Shown here piece by piece: positions 52,419 to 59,162 of a stretch of DNA of 64,000 bases. The position numbers and the translations under genes were made by a program. Each line of letters starts with the position of its first letter. Position 1 is the first letter of the stretch. Under the pieces are notes generated by a model, which searched no databases, had not been told where the DNA came from, and worked only from the letters and a program-made list of their open reading frames with translations. The stretch covers positions 496,001-560,000 of the forward strand of contig NZ_JADCJY010000002.1 of the NCBI RefSeq assembly GCF_014982715.1, in the 5' to 3' direction. The DNA is from Gallalistipes aquisgranensis (GTDB lineage Bacteria; Bacteroidota; Bacteroidia; Bacteroidales; Rikenellaceae).

Positions 52419-53501
52419 TTATTTTACCCCTTCCGAAGCCTCTTTCCAGACGATCCGGCCTTTCCCCCGGGTGAGCTTCGCCTTGTGCTTTTTCAGATCG
52501 TAGGTCACTTCGCCCACGGAATCCACCGAATCCAGGAAGACGGAGAAGTGTTTGGTCACGACGTAACCGCCGACCACCAGCTTACCTTTCTGCGGGAGCT
52601 GCGGCACCGGATGGGGTTTCAGTGCCTCCCGCTCCAGCGCCCTGCGCTGCGCGAGCTGTTCGGGAGTGATCCGTCCCCAGTGGTCGCGCGTGCCGACGCC
52701 GGCCAGCTCCAGATAGGTCACCTGTTTGCCCAGCGCCCGCGCTTTCTCCACGTAGTTGCGGGAGTGGTCGACCGGAACCCGCGGGTCGGTCTCCCCGTGG
52801 GCGATGTAGAGGGGTGTGAGCAGGTTGGACACAGTGGTGATGCCGCTGCGCGAGGCATAGGCTTCGGGATTCTGTTCCGGCGTGGTGCCGATCCATACGT
52901 CCATCTCGTCGCGGAACTCCTTCAGCACGCTGTCCTGCCGGTACCATTCGGCATAGTCGCTCATGCCGCAGGATATCTGGGCGCTGCAGAACAGGTCGGG
53001 AAACTTGCCCACCAGTCCGTAGCCGTTGCCTCCTCCTCCGCTGCCGCCCATGTAGTAGACCTGCTGCGGGTCGGAGATATACTTCTTGTAGTGCTCCGTC
53101 ACGTATTTATAGGCGTCGTAGAAGTCGTAGAGTTCGTATCCGTTGCAGTCGGGCCTGCCCGTGGAGTATTTCCGTCCGCGCATGTCCACCTGCACGGTCA
53201 GGAACCGGGGGGAGGGGTTGGGCGAATCGGCCTTGGGCGGCTTCACCGACATGTGCCATCCGTGCGACATGAGCAGCACGGGCGACGGCTTGTCCGGTTT
53301 GTAGACTACGATGGCGAATTCGACGCTGTCCGAGACGGTCGATCCGATCCGGAAGAAGTCCACCTTCTTCGAACGGAAGAATTCGCTGTTTTCCTTGAAC
53401 TGTCCGTCCTCGAAGAGGACGTCCACGTCGTTTTGGGCCTGTGCGGCGGTCAGTACGCCGGTCAGGAGCGCCAGAAGCAGGACGGTGCATGGTCTTTTCA
53501 T
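52419..53501 (-). CDS. Exported alpha/beta hydrolase (S9/prolyl-oligopeptidase-like)
   Basis: A 360-residue exported alpha/beta hydrolase. The signal peptide (MKRPCTVLLLALLTGVLTAAQA) is followed by a domain with an oxyanion-region HGWHMS, the nucleophile elbow YYMGGSGGGGNGYG, the acid in HGETDPRVP, and a histidine in TRDHWG. The arrangement fits the S9 prolyl oligopeptidase-like group, which also includes acetyl-xylan and other esterases, so either peptidase or carbohydrate-esterase activity is possible. It converges on the GH3 gene and has its own -7 box, so co-regulation with the utilization locus is not shown. The frame stays open far upstream, but that region encodes the MFS gene in another frame. 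Confidence 0.78.
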   Translation of the reverse strand: MKRPCTVLLLALLTGVLTAAQAQNDVDVLFEDGQFKENSEFFRSKKVDFFRIGSTVSDSVEFAIVVYKPDKPSPVLLMSHGWHMSVKPPKADSPNPSPRFLTVQVDMRGRKYSTGRPDCNGYELYDFYDAYKYVTEHYKKYISDPQQVYYMGGSGGGGNGYGLVGKFPDLFCSAQISCGMSDYAEWYRQDSVLKEFRDEMDVWIGTTPEQNPEAYASRSGITTVSNLLTPLYIAHGETDPRVPVDHSRNYVEKARALGKQVTYLELAGVGTRDHWGRITPEQLAQRRALEREALKPHPVPQLPQKGKLVVGGYVVTKHFSVFLDSVDSVGEVTYDLKKHKAKLTRGKGRIVWKEASEGVK

Positions 53502-53558
53502 GGTGTCAGGGTCGTTAGGTTTCATCCGCCGCCGGACGGGTTCCGGCGGTCGTAACGG

Positions 53559-53566
53559 CAAAGATA
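53559..53566 (-). promoter_or_regulatory. -7 element of the S9-like hydrolase
   Basis: The minus strand reads TATCTTTG, an exact consensus match, 58 bp before the start codon at 53501. Confidence 0.7.
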
Positions 53567-53643
53567 GTGTTTTTTCCCTTCGGAAGGAACGTTTTTCGCC
53601 TCCTCCCACCCTCTTTGCGCTCGTACCGGAGATGTGTCCGTAT

Positions 53644-53673
53644 CCTGAAACCGGGCGGCGGACCGGTTTCAGG
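53644..53673 (-). terminator. Hairpin at the end of the MFS gene
   Basis: A perfect 11-bp stem (53644-53654 with 53663-53673), 8-nt loop, overlapping the MFS stop codon. It lacks a T run. Confidence 0.5.
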
Positions 53674-54841
53674 CGGAGGTGGCGCCGTGTCGTCCCAATC
53701 GCAGGAAACAGCCGGCCGTGCAGAGGCAGCAGAGGCCGACGATCGCGGCCGTGGGGGTGAAAATGTTCCCCATGCCGGCCAGCGGCGAGAGTGCGCCTCC
53801 GAACAGGAACTGGAAAGCCCCCAGAATGGCGGATGCATTGCCTGCGCTGTCGCGTTCCAGTTCCATGGCCAGCGCCGTGGAGGAGGGCAGGATGATGCCG
53901 AGGCAGACCATCAGGACGAGCAGGGCGGCCTCCGTCCAGAGAAACGGAAGCCGGGCCGCCAGGATTCCGGCCGTTACGACTCCCGCGACGGCGAATCCCC
54001 GGACACCCGCACCCAGGGCGCGGGCCGTGTTCCCGAAACGGGATACGGCCACGCCGCCAGCCATGATACCCAGTGCGTTGAGGGCGAAACAGAGACCGTA
54101 TTCCAGCGGACTGAGTCCGTAGTGTTCCTGGAAGATGAAGGGCGAGGCGGCGATGTAGGTGAACATGACGCCCATGGCGAAGGTTTGGATCAGCACGAAA
54201 CCCATGAATTTCCGGTTGCGGAGTGCGGGCAGGAACCGGGTGAAGGGGTTGAATCCGCCGCCTGTCTGCCGGTTTTGCGGGGCCAGCGACTCCCTCAGCC
54301 GCAGGGAGGCGGCCAGCAGGAGGACCCCGAGCGCCAGCAGGAGCCGGAAGATGCCGTGCCAGTCGGTCAGGCCGAGCACGACTCCGCCCAGCACGGGTGC
54401 CGCGATCGGGGCGATTCCCTGTACGCAGACGAGCATGGAGAAGAACGAAGCCAGCTCCCGGCCCCGATAGAGGTCTGTGGCTACGGATTTGGAGATCACC
54501 ACGCCGCCTGCTCCGGCCACGCCCTGCAACAGCCGGAAGAGGATGAACCATCCGGCCGAAGGGGCGGCGATGCAGCCGGCAGTGGCGGCGATGAAGAGCG
54601 CGAGCGACCAGAGCAGCGGGGCCCGGCGTCCGTACCGGTCGCTCAACGGTCCCGCGATGAGCTGTCCGAAGGCCAGACCGAAGAGGCAGACCGTCAGGCT
54701 CAGTTGGGCCACGGAGGCCGAACTGCCGAAGTATTCGCTGAGCCGGGGCAGTGCGGGAAGATAGAAGTCGGTGACGAAGGGGCCGAAGGCCGACAGCATG
54801 CCCGTCACCAGCAGCAGATAGAGTTTTGAATTCCGTTTCAT
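53669..54841 (-). CDS. MFS multidrug exporter, Bcr/CflA type
   Basis: A 390-residue major facilitator with 12 predicted helices. The Bcr/CflA signature is clear: the N-terminal FVTDFYLPALPRLSEYFG (helix 1), the loop GPLSDRYGRRAPLL between helices 2 and 3, and helix 4/5 segments FRLLQGVAGAGGVV and APIAAPVLGGVV. Such pumps expel bicyclomycin, chloramphenicol-like drugs, or metabolites. It is divergent from an AraC-family regulator gene 145 bp away, a usual regulator-pump arrangement. A near-match -7 box (CACCTTTG, complement of 54864-54871) precedes it. The substrate is not known. Confidence 0.9.
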   Translation of the reverse strand: MKRNSKLYLLLVTGMLSAFGPFVTDFYLPALPRLSEYFGSSASVAQLSLTVCLFGLAFGQLIAGPLSDRYGRRAPLLWSLALFIAATAGCIAAPSAGWFILFRLLQGVAGAGGVVISKSVATDLYRGRELASFFSMLVCVQGIAPIAAPVLGGVVLGLTDWHGIFRLLLALGVLLLAASLRLRESLAPQNRQTGGGFNPFTRFLPALRNRKFMGFVLIQTFAMGVMFTYIAASPFIFQEHYGLSPLEYGLCFALNALGIMAGGVAVSRFGNTARALGAGVRGFAVAGVVTAGILAARLPFLWTEAALLVLMVCLGIILPSSTALAMELERDSAGNASAILGAFQFLFGGALSPLAGMGNIFTPTAAIVGLCCLCTAGCFLRLGRHGATSA

Positions 54842-54932
54842 CTTTTTCCTCTTTTTTGTGTTGCAAAGGTGCGGATTTCCTCCGGCCCGGGCATGTCCCG
54901 TTCGGTGCGGGTTCCGTCCCGTTCGGCGCGGA

Positions 54933-54962
54933 TTGTGCATTCGAAAATAAAATGTAATTTTG
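54933..54962 (+). promoter_or_regulatory. Promoter of the AraC-family regulator
   Basis: TTG (54933-54935), a 19-bp spacer and TAATTTTG (54955-54962) fit the Bacteroidetes consensus, 24 bp before the preferred ATG at 54986. Confidence 0.75.
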
Positions 54963-54985
54963 CCTGCGGTCAACACCGATGGACG

Positions 54986-55834
54986 ATGGAGCGCGGATGC
55001 GGCGACATAATCCCGGAAGAGCATTTCCGGATCGTGCCTCCGGGGGAGTATCTTCCGGGGTGTATGCCTTTCGATGCCTCGTGGGACGGGGTGGAGCTGG
55101 TGCTTTGCCTGACGGGATCGGCCGTCCTGTCGATCGACGGGGTCCGCTACGGGCTGGAGGGCGGGACGCTGGCTGCCATGATGCCTTTCCAGGGGGCGGA
55201 GCTCTCCCCCGGCGAGGGCTTCACCATGTTGGGACTCGCCTTCACGTTCGATTTCCTGACCGATTTTCCCTTCACGCTGAAACCCTGCGTGGTGGAGAGG
55301 ATCGCCGCCGGTCCCCTTCTGTCGCTGACCCGTCCGCAGCGGAAGCTGCTCGCGGAGTATCATGCCCTGATCCTGCGGCAGTACCGCGACCGGGAGCATC
55401 CCTCTCGCGTCGAGGTGGTCAAGGCGCTGGTGTTCGCTTTCCTCGCGGAGGTCGGACACATCTACACCGGTCAGAGGAGTGCGTCCGCCTGTTCCCACCG
55501 GGAGGCGATCGTCCACGACTTTTTCGGTCTGCTCCACGCTTTCCACCGCAGTTGTCGGGAACCCGCTTTCTATGCCGGGAAGCTGTGCCTCTCCACCAAG
55601 TATCTCTCTCGTGTGCTGAAAGAGGTGACGGGACGGGCGATCTACGCATGGATCAGCGATTTCGTCGTCAAGGACGCCAAACGGCTGCTGCGGACCACCG
55701 ACCTGACGGTGGAGGAGATATCCGAACGGCTCCGTTTCCCCAACGCCTCGTTTTTCGGCCGCTATTTCAAGAAGAATACAGGCATGACGCCGCTCGGTTT
55801 CCGGAAAGCCTTCCGCCCTGGGGGGAGAGGGTAG
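54986..55834 (+). CDS. AraC-family transcriptional regulator
   Basis: A 282-residue regulator with an N-terminal cupin-like ligand or oligomerisation domain (GDIIPEEHFRIVPPGEYLPG, AVLSIDGVRYGLEGGTLAAM) and a C-terminal AraC-type double HTH (KYLSRVLKEVTGRAIYAWI, LTVEEISERLRFPNASFFGR, GMTPLGFRKAF). The frame is open 39 codons further upstream, but a good promoter at 54933-54962 places the start at ATG 54986 (MERGCGDII). Divergence from the Bcr/CflA-type exporter suggests it controls that pump and itself. The ligand is unknown. Confidence 0.9.
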   Translation: MERGCGDIIPEEHFRIVPPGEYLPGCMPFDASWDGVELVLCLTGSAVLSIDGVRYGLEGGTLAAMMPFQGAELSPGEGFTMLGLAFTFDFLTDFPFTLKPCVVERIAAGPLLSLTRPQRKLLAEYHALILRQYRDREHPSRVEVVKALVFAFLAEVGHIYTGQRSASACSHREAIVHDFFGLLHAFHRSCREPAFYAGKLCLSTKYLSRVLKEVTGRAIYAWISDFVVKDAKRLLRTTDLTVEEISERLRFPNASFFGRYFKKNTGMTPLGFRKAFRPGGRG

Positions 55835-55867
55835 CGGTGTGGGCCGGTCCCTCGTCACTCTTTCATG

Positions 55868-56626
55868 CTACGGCACGACCCGGATCGCGTGGATCAGAGC
55901 CGCTTTTGCGCCGCGGCCGGCGGCCGGGTCCGGAGCGTTCCGCAGGTCGGGAAGGCGGAATGTTCCGGCGTCCGAGCCGAAACGGTCGCCGATCGCCGTG
56001 TAGAGGGCTGCGTATGCCTGTTTGCCGAGAGGGCGCCCGTCGCAGGGCAGCCACCCTTCGGAGAGCCGTTCGGAGGCGAATGTCAGGATCGTACCCACGG
56101 GTACGGCCTGCCTCAGCCGGTCGTGCAGGGCGGCCGTTCCTGCGGCGCTGCGGTTCCATGCCGTCCGCTCCGCGTCGGTGACGAAACGGTGTTCTTCATC
56201 CTGCACGGCATCGGTGAACTCCCGGCCGCCGTCACGGTCCACGACCAGACAGGGAAGGCCCGGATGCGTGGCGTGCAGACGGACTTCGTAACGGAACGCG
56301 ATGGGGCGGACGCTTTCCGGTTCGGTTTCGAGCACTTCCCTGTGCAGGGCCAGATAGACGGGAAACCGCTCCACGTGTTCGGCGCCGGCGAAACGCAGCA
56401 GGCGGAAGACGGGCCGGTCTCCGTCCATGCCCGCCAGCGCCACGACGCCCGGAGTGATGCGGTCACCGACGGCTTCGCAGCCCCGGACGATGCAGGAGCC
56501 GTATTGTTCGAAGAATTTGTCGAGCAGGCCGGCCGCTTCGTCCCTCAGCTCGATCAGTTCGCGTTCCCCGTGCCACGGCCCCGGAGTCCGTTCGCAGAAA
56601 AGGGTCTTTGTCATCTCTTTTTCCAT
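55868..56626 (-). CDS. Phage tail-collar domain protein (orphan)
   Basis: A 252-residue protein (from ATG 56626; ATG 56614 is an alternative) with a C-terminal phage tail collar domain: SEGWLPCDGRPLGKQAYAALY, then GTFRLPDLRNAPDP. The middle part contains HRFVTDAERTAWNRSAAG, a phrase common in phage tail or structural proteins, and the N-terminal half is unrecognised. No other phage structural gene lies nearby; the neighbours are an AraC regulator (convergent, 33 bp away) and an S24 repressor (divergent). It is probably a domesticated or residual phage gene. Whether it is expressed, and whether the adjacent repressor controls it, is not known. Confidence 0.75.
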   Translation of the reverse strand: MEKEMTKTLFCERTPGPWHGERELIELRDEAAGLLDKFFEQYGSCIVRGCEAVGDRITPGVVALAGMDGDRPVFRLLRFAGAEHVERFPVYLALHREVLETEPESVRPIAFRYEVRLHATHPGLPCLVVDRDGGREFTDAVQDEEHRFVTDAERTAWNRSAAGTAALHDRLRQAVPVGTILTFASERLSEGWLPCDGRPLGKQAYAALYTAIGDRFGSDAGTFRLPDLRNAPDPAAGRGAKAALIHAIRVVP

Positions 56627-56696
56627 AAAAAATCGGATTATATCGTTGGGTGAATGAATCCCTGTGTACATGGGTGTCGTAAATAATTTCGTTGTT

Positions 56697-56808
56697 TTCG
56701 AAGGATGTGGTTGCTGTTTCGAAAAAAATATCTATTTTTGTCGGTGTGTCGATACAAATATCGAATGATTTTTCGCAAAATCCAAATGTTTTCGAAATTA
56801 TTTTCGAA
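56697..56808. promoter_or_regulatory. Array of TTCGAA operator-like sites
   Basis: TTCGAA occurs four times in 112 bp: 56697-56702, 56718-56723, 56791-56796 and 56803-56808, mostly inside longer TTTCGAAA symmetry. The first two are 21 bp apart (two helical turns) and the last two 12 bp apart. One lies in the promoter spacer of the S24 repressor and two lie downstream of its predicted transcription start. This arrangement is what an autoregulated, phage-type repressor would use. Confidence 0.65.
56711..56740 (+). promoter_or_regulatory. Promoter of the S24-family repressor
   Basis: TTG (56711-56713), a 19-bp spacer and TATTTTTG (56733-56740) fit the consensus. The second TTCGAA site sits between the two elements. 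Confidence 0.75.
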
Positions 56809-56829
56809 AATGTATAAAACCCGGAGTCT

Positions 56830-57525
56830 ATGGAGAGCATAGCGAAACGCATCGAAAAGCTGGTGGAACGGTTCTGCCACGGCAATAATTCGGAGTTCGC
56901 CCGCATGATCGGGACGAGCGAGGCCAACATCCGCAACTACATCGCCGGGACGCAGCCCCGGTTCGACGTCCTTCGGGCCATCGCGGAAAATTTCGACGTC
57001 GACTGCCAGTGGCTGCTGACCGGTCGAGGAGGGATGCTCGCCGGGGAGGAAGCTCCCTACGTCGTCTCGAACCGTTTCGAACTGAAGACCGACCGCAGCA
57101 TGGAGATGCAGCGGGTGCCGCTCTACGACCTGGAGGCCACGGCGGGTCTCGTGTCGCTCTTCCTGGACACCCACGCCAAGACGCCGATCGACTATATTTC
57201 GATTCCCGACCTGCCGCTGTGCGACGGAGCGGTCTACGTGCGGGGCGATTCGATGTATCCGCTGCTCAAGTCGGGCGACATCGTGCTCTACAAGCAGATC
57301 ACCGACATGCGGTACGGCATTTTCTGGGGGGAAATGTACCTGATCGCCTTCAACGTGGACGGGGAGGAGTACGTGGCCATCAAGTACGTGCAGAAATCGG
57401 AACAGGAGGGGTATATCCGGCTGGTGAGCTACAATGCCCACCACAGTCCGCAGGACATTCCCCTGAGCCGTGTGCGGGCCATGGCGCTGGTCAAGGCCAG
57501 CATCCGTTACAATACGATGCGCTGA
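56830..57525 (+). CDS. S24/LexA-like phage-type repressor
   Basis: A 231-residue transcriptional regulator with an N-terminal helix-turn-helix (residues about 15-65, NNSEFARMIGTSEANIRNYI) and a C-terminal S24 peptidase domain. The catalytic Ser141 lies in VRGDSMYPLLKSGD and Lys185 in VAIKYVQK. An Ala105-Gly106 pair in LEATAGLVSLF stands where LexA/CI proteins cleave themselves, so self-cleavage after DNA damage is possible. It has its own promoter with four TTCGAA sites around it and is divergent from a phage tail-collar gene. It may be a prophage remnant now acting as a chromosomal stress regulator. Confidence 0.88.
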   Translation: MESIAKRIEKLVERFCHGNNSEFARMIGTSEANIRNYIAGTQPRFDVLRAIAENFDVDCQWLLTGRGGMLAGEEAPYVVSNRFELKTDRSMEMQRVPLYDLEATAGLVSLFLDTHAKTPIDYISIPDLPLCDGAVYVRGDSMYPLLKSGDIVLYKQITDMRYGIFWGEMYLIAFNVDGEEYVAIKYVQKSEQEGYIRLVSYNAHHSPQDIPLSRVRAMALVKASIRYNTMR

Positions 57526-57593
57526 CGTTCCCCCGGCTCCGGTGCGGGCCGTCCGCCGGTCGGCCGCACCGTCCGGCCGGAAGGGGACCCATC

Positions 57594-57639
57594 AACTGTT
57601 TCACCCCGTCCCAACGCATTGGGACGGGGTGAAACAGTT
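57594..57639. repeat. 21-bp perfect inverted repeat between repressor and MFS genes
   Basis: Positions 57594-57614 and 57619-57639 are perfectly complementary with a 4-nt loop (CGCA). It lies between the S24 repressor and the convergent MFS gene (57673). No T run follows on the plus strand, so it could be a shared transcription barrier or a protein-binding palindrome. A separate hairpin lies at 57541-57570. Confidence 0.75.
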
Positions 57640-57672
57640 CGTTCCGCAGGGGGTCGGCCCTCCCGCGGAAGG

Positions 57673-58899
57673 TCATTTCGCCGCGGCGGTTTCGGGTGTG
57701 TGCTTGTAGCGGAAGACCAGCAGGAAGACGACGGCCACCAGCAGCGAGTAACCCGCGAAGACGAACCACGAGTCGGGCCAGCCGAAGCTGTCCACCACCG
57801 CGCCGGCCGCATAGGAGCCCACGAAGGCGCCGAAACCGTTGGTCATGATCATGAAGACGCCCTGCGCGCTCGAACGGATCGAGGGATCGGTCTCCTTCTC
57901 CACGTAGAGGGAGCCCGAAATGTTGAAAAAGTCGAAGGCCACTCCGTAGACGATCATCGAGAGGATCAGCATCCAGACACCGCCGCCCGGATTGCCGGCC
58001 CCGAGCAGTCCGAACCGGAGCACCCAGGCCAGCATGCTGATGAGCATGACGTTCTTGATGCCGAACCGGCGCAGGAAGAAGGGGATCAGCAGGATGCAGA
58101 GCGTCTCCGAGGCCTGCGACAGGGAGATGAGGATGTTGGCGTGCTCCACGCCGAACGTGCCTTTGTAGAGCGGATCGTTCCCGAAGAAGTTGGTCAGATA
58201 GTCGTTGGCGTAGGCGTTGGTGATCTGGAGCGACATGCCCAGCATCATCGAGAAGATGAAGAAGATCGCCATCTTGCGCTCTTTGAACAAGGCGAAGGCC
58301 CGCAGGCCGAGGGAGTCCACCCACGACTGCCTGCGCGGGGTGCGGTCGACGGCGCACGGCGGCAGCGTGAAGGAGTAGGCGCCCAGCACGAGGGCCGCCG
58401 CCGCCGCCACGTAAAGCTGGCCGGCCGAGGAGTCGAATCCCAGCAGGTCGACCGCGATCATGGCGCAGATGAAGCCCACGGTGCCCCACACGCGGATCGG
58501 GGGAAAGGTCTTCACCGTGTCGTATCCCTTCATCTCCAGGGCATTGTAGGCCACGGAGTTGGAGAGGGCGATGGTGGGCATGTAGAACATGACGCTGCAC
58601 AGGATCAGCCCGTAGAGCGGACCGTACTCGTGCTGCGGAGCGGCCGCCACCAGAAAGGCCGCTCCGACGATGTGGCAGATGCCCAGCAGCTTCTGGGCCG
58701 GAATCCACCGGTCGGCGATGATGCCCATCACGGCCGGCATGAAGAGGGAGGCGATTCCCATCGTGGCGAAAAAGCTCCCGATCTGGAGCCCGGTGAAGCG
58801 GAGCGTTCCCCCCAGGTAGGCTCCCAGCGAGATAAGCCATGAACCCCAGATGAAATACTGGAGGAAATTCATGATTATCAGACGGTGTTTTATGTTCAT
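57673..58899 (-). CDS. MFS transporter, nucleoside:proton symporter type
   Basis: A 408-residue membrane protein with about 12 helices, similar to the NupG/XapB nucleoside:H+ symporters. It starts MNIKHRLIIMNFLQYFIWGSW and carries the early tryptophan-rich helix and PAVMGIIADRWIPAQKLLG loop of that family. It would import nucleosides from the gut or periplasm. ATG 58899 is chosen over 58926 because of the family start and a variant -7 element at 58936-58943. Some Bacteroidetes relatives sit in carbohydrate loci, so a sugar substrate is not excluded. It converges on the S24 repressor. Confidence 0.85.
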   Translation of the reverse strand: MNIKHRLIIMNFLQYFIWGSWLISLGAYLGGTLRFTGLQIGSFFATMGIASLFMPAVMGIIADRWIPAQKLLGICHIVGAAFLVAAAPQHEYGPLYGLILCSVMFYMPTIALSNSVAYNALEMKGYDTVKTFPPIRVWGTVGFICAMIAVDLLGFDSSAGQLYVAAAAALVLGAYSFTLPPCAVDRTPRRQSWVDSLGLRAFALFKERKMAIFFIFSMMLGMSLQITNAYANDYLTNFFGNDPLYKGTFGVEHANILISLSQASETLCILLIPFFLRRFGIKNVMLISMLAWVLRFGLLGAGNPGGGVWMLILSMIVYGVAFDFFNISGSLYVEKETDPSIRSSAQGVFMIMTNGFGAFVGSYAAGAVVDSFGWPDSWFVFAGYSLLVAVVFLLVFRYKHTPETAAAK

Positions 58900-58935
58900 T
58901 TCCGTTGGTTTTAGGTTCTGTTCCAAAGCGGGAGG

Positions 58936-58943
58936 TAAATATA
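58936..58943 (-). promoter_or_regulatory. Variant -7 element (TATATTTA) of the MFS gene
   Basis: The minus strand reads TATATTTA, one base from the consensus, 37 bp before the start at 58899. Confidence 0.5.
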
Positions 58944-58993
58944 GGGAAATTTCCGGAAAATCGCCTCTCCCGGCATTTTATCCCGCCGAAATC

Positions 58994-59024
58994 TTGCGCA
59001 ATGTTTTATAATCCTGTATATTTG
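58994..59024 (+). promoter_or_regulatory. Promoter of the Oar-type TonB receptor
   Basis: TTG (58994-58996), a 20-bp spacer and TATATTTG (59017-59024) make a complete Bacteroidetes promoter, giving a leader of about 130 nt before ATG 59163. Confidence 0.8.
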
Positions 59025-59162
59025 AGTATATTTATGGCGGTTTCGGCTCTCCGGCCGGCTTCGGAAGTCGGGGCGGTCTTCTTCAATGCCCTCTCTTTCA
59101 TGCCGTTCGTCTTGCCTGACCGATGACCCTGAAAACGAAAAACTAACCCTAAACTCTGATTT

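Noticed and set aside
52419-54866. A single 815-codon minus-strand frame spanning hydrolase and exporter
   Set aside because: Only its C-terminal 360 residues are a real protein. The upstream part reads the MFS gene in a wrong frame; the MFS protein is intact in another frame and a hydrolase promoter lies at 53559.
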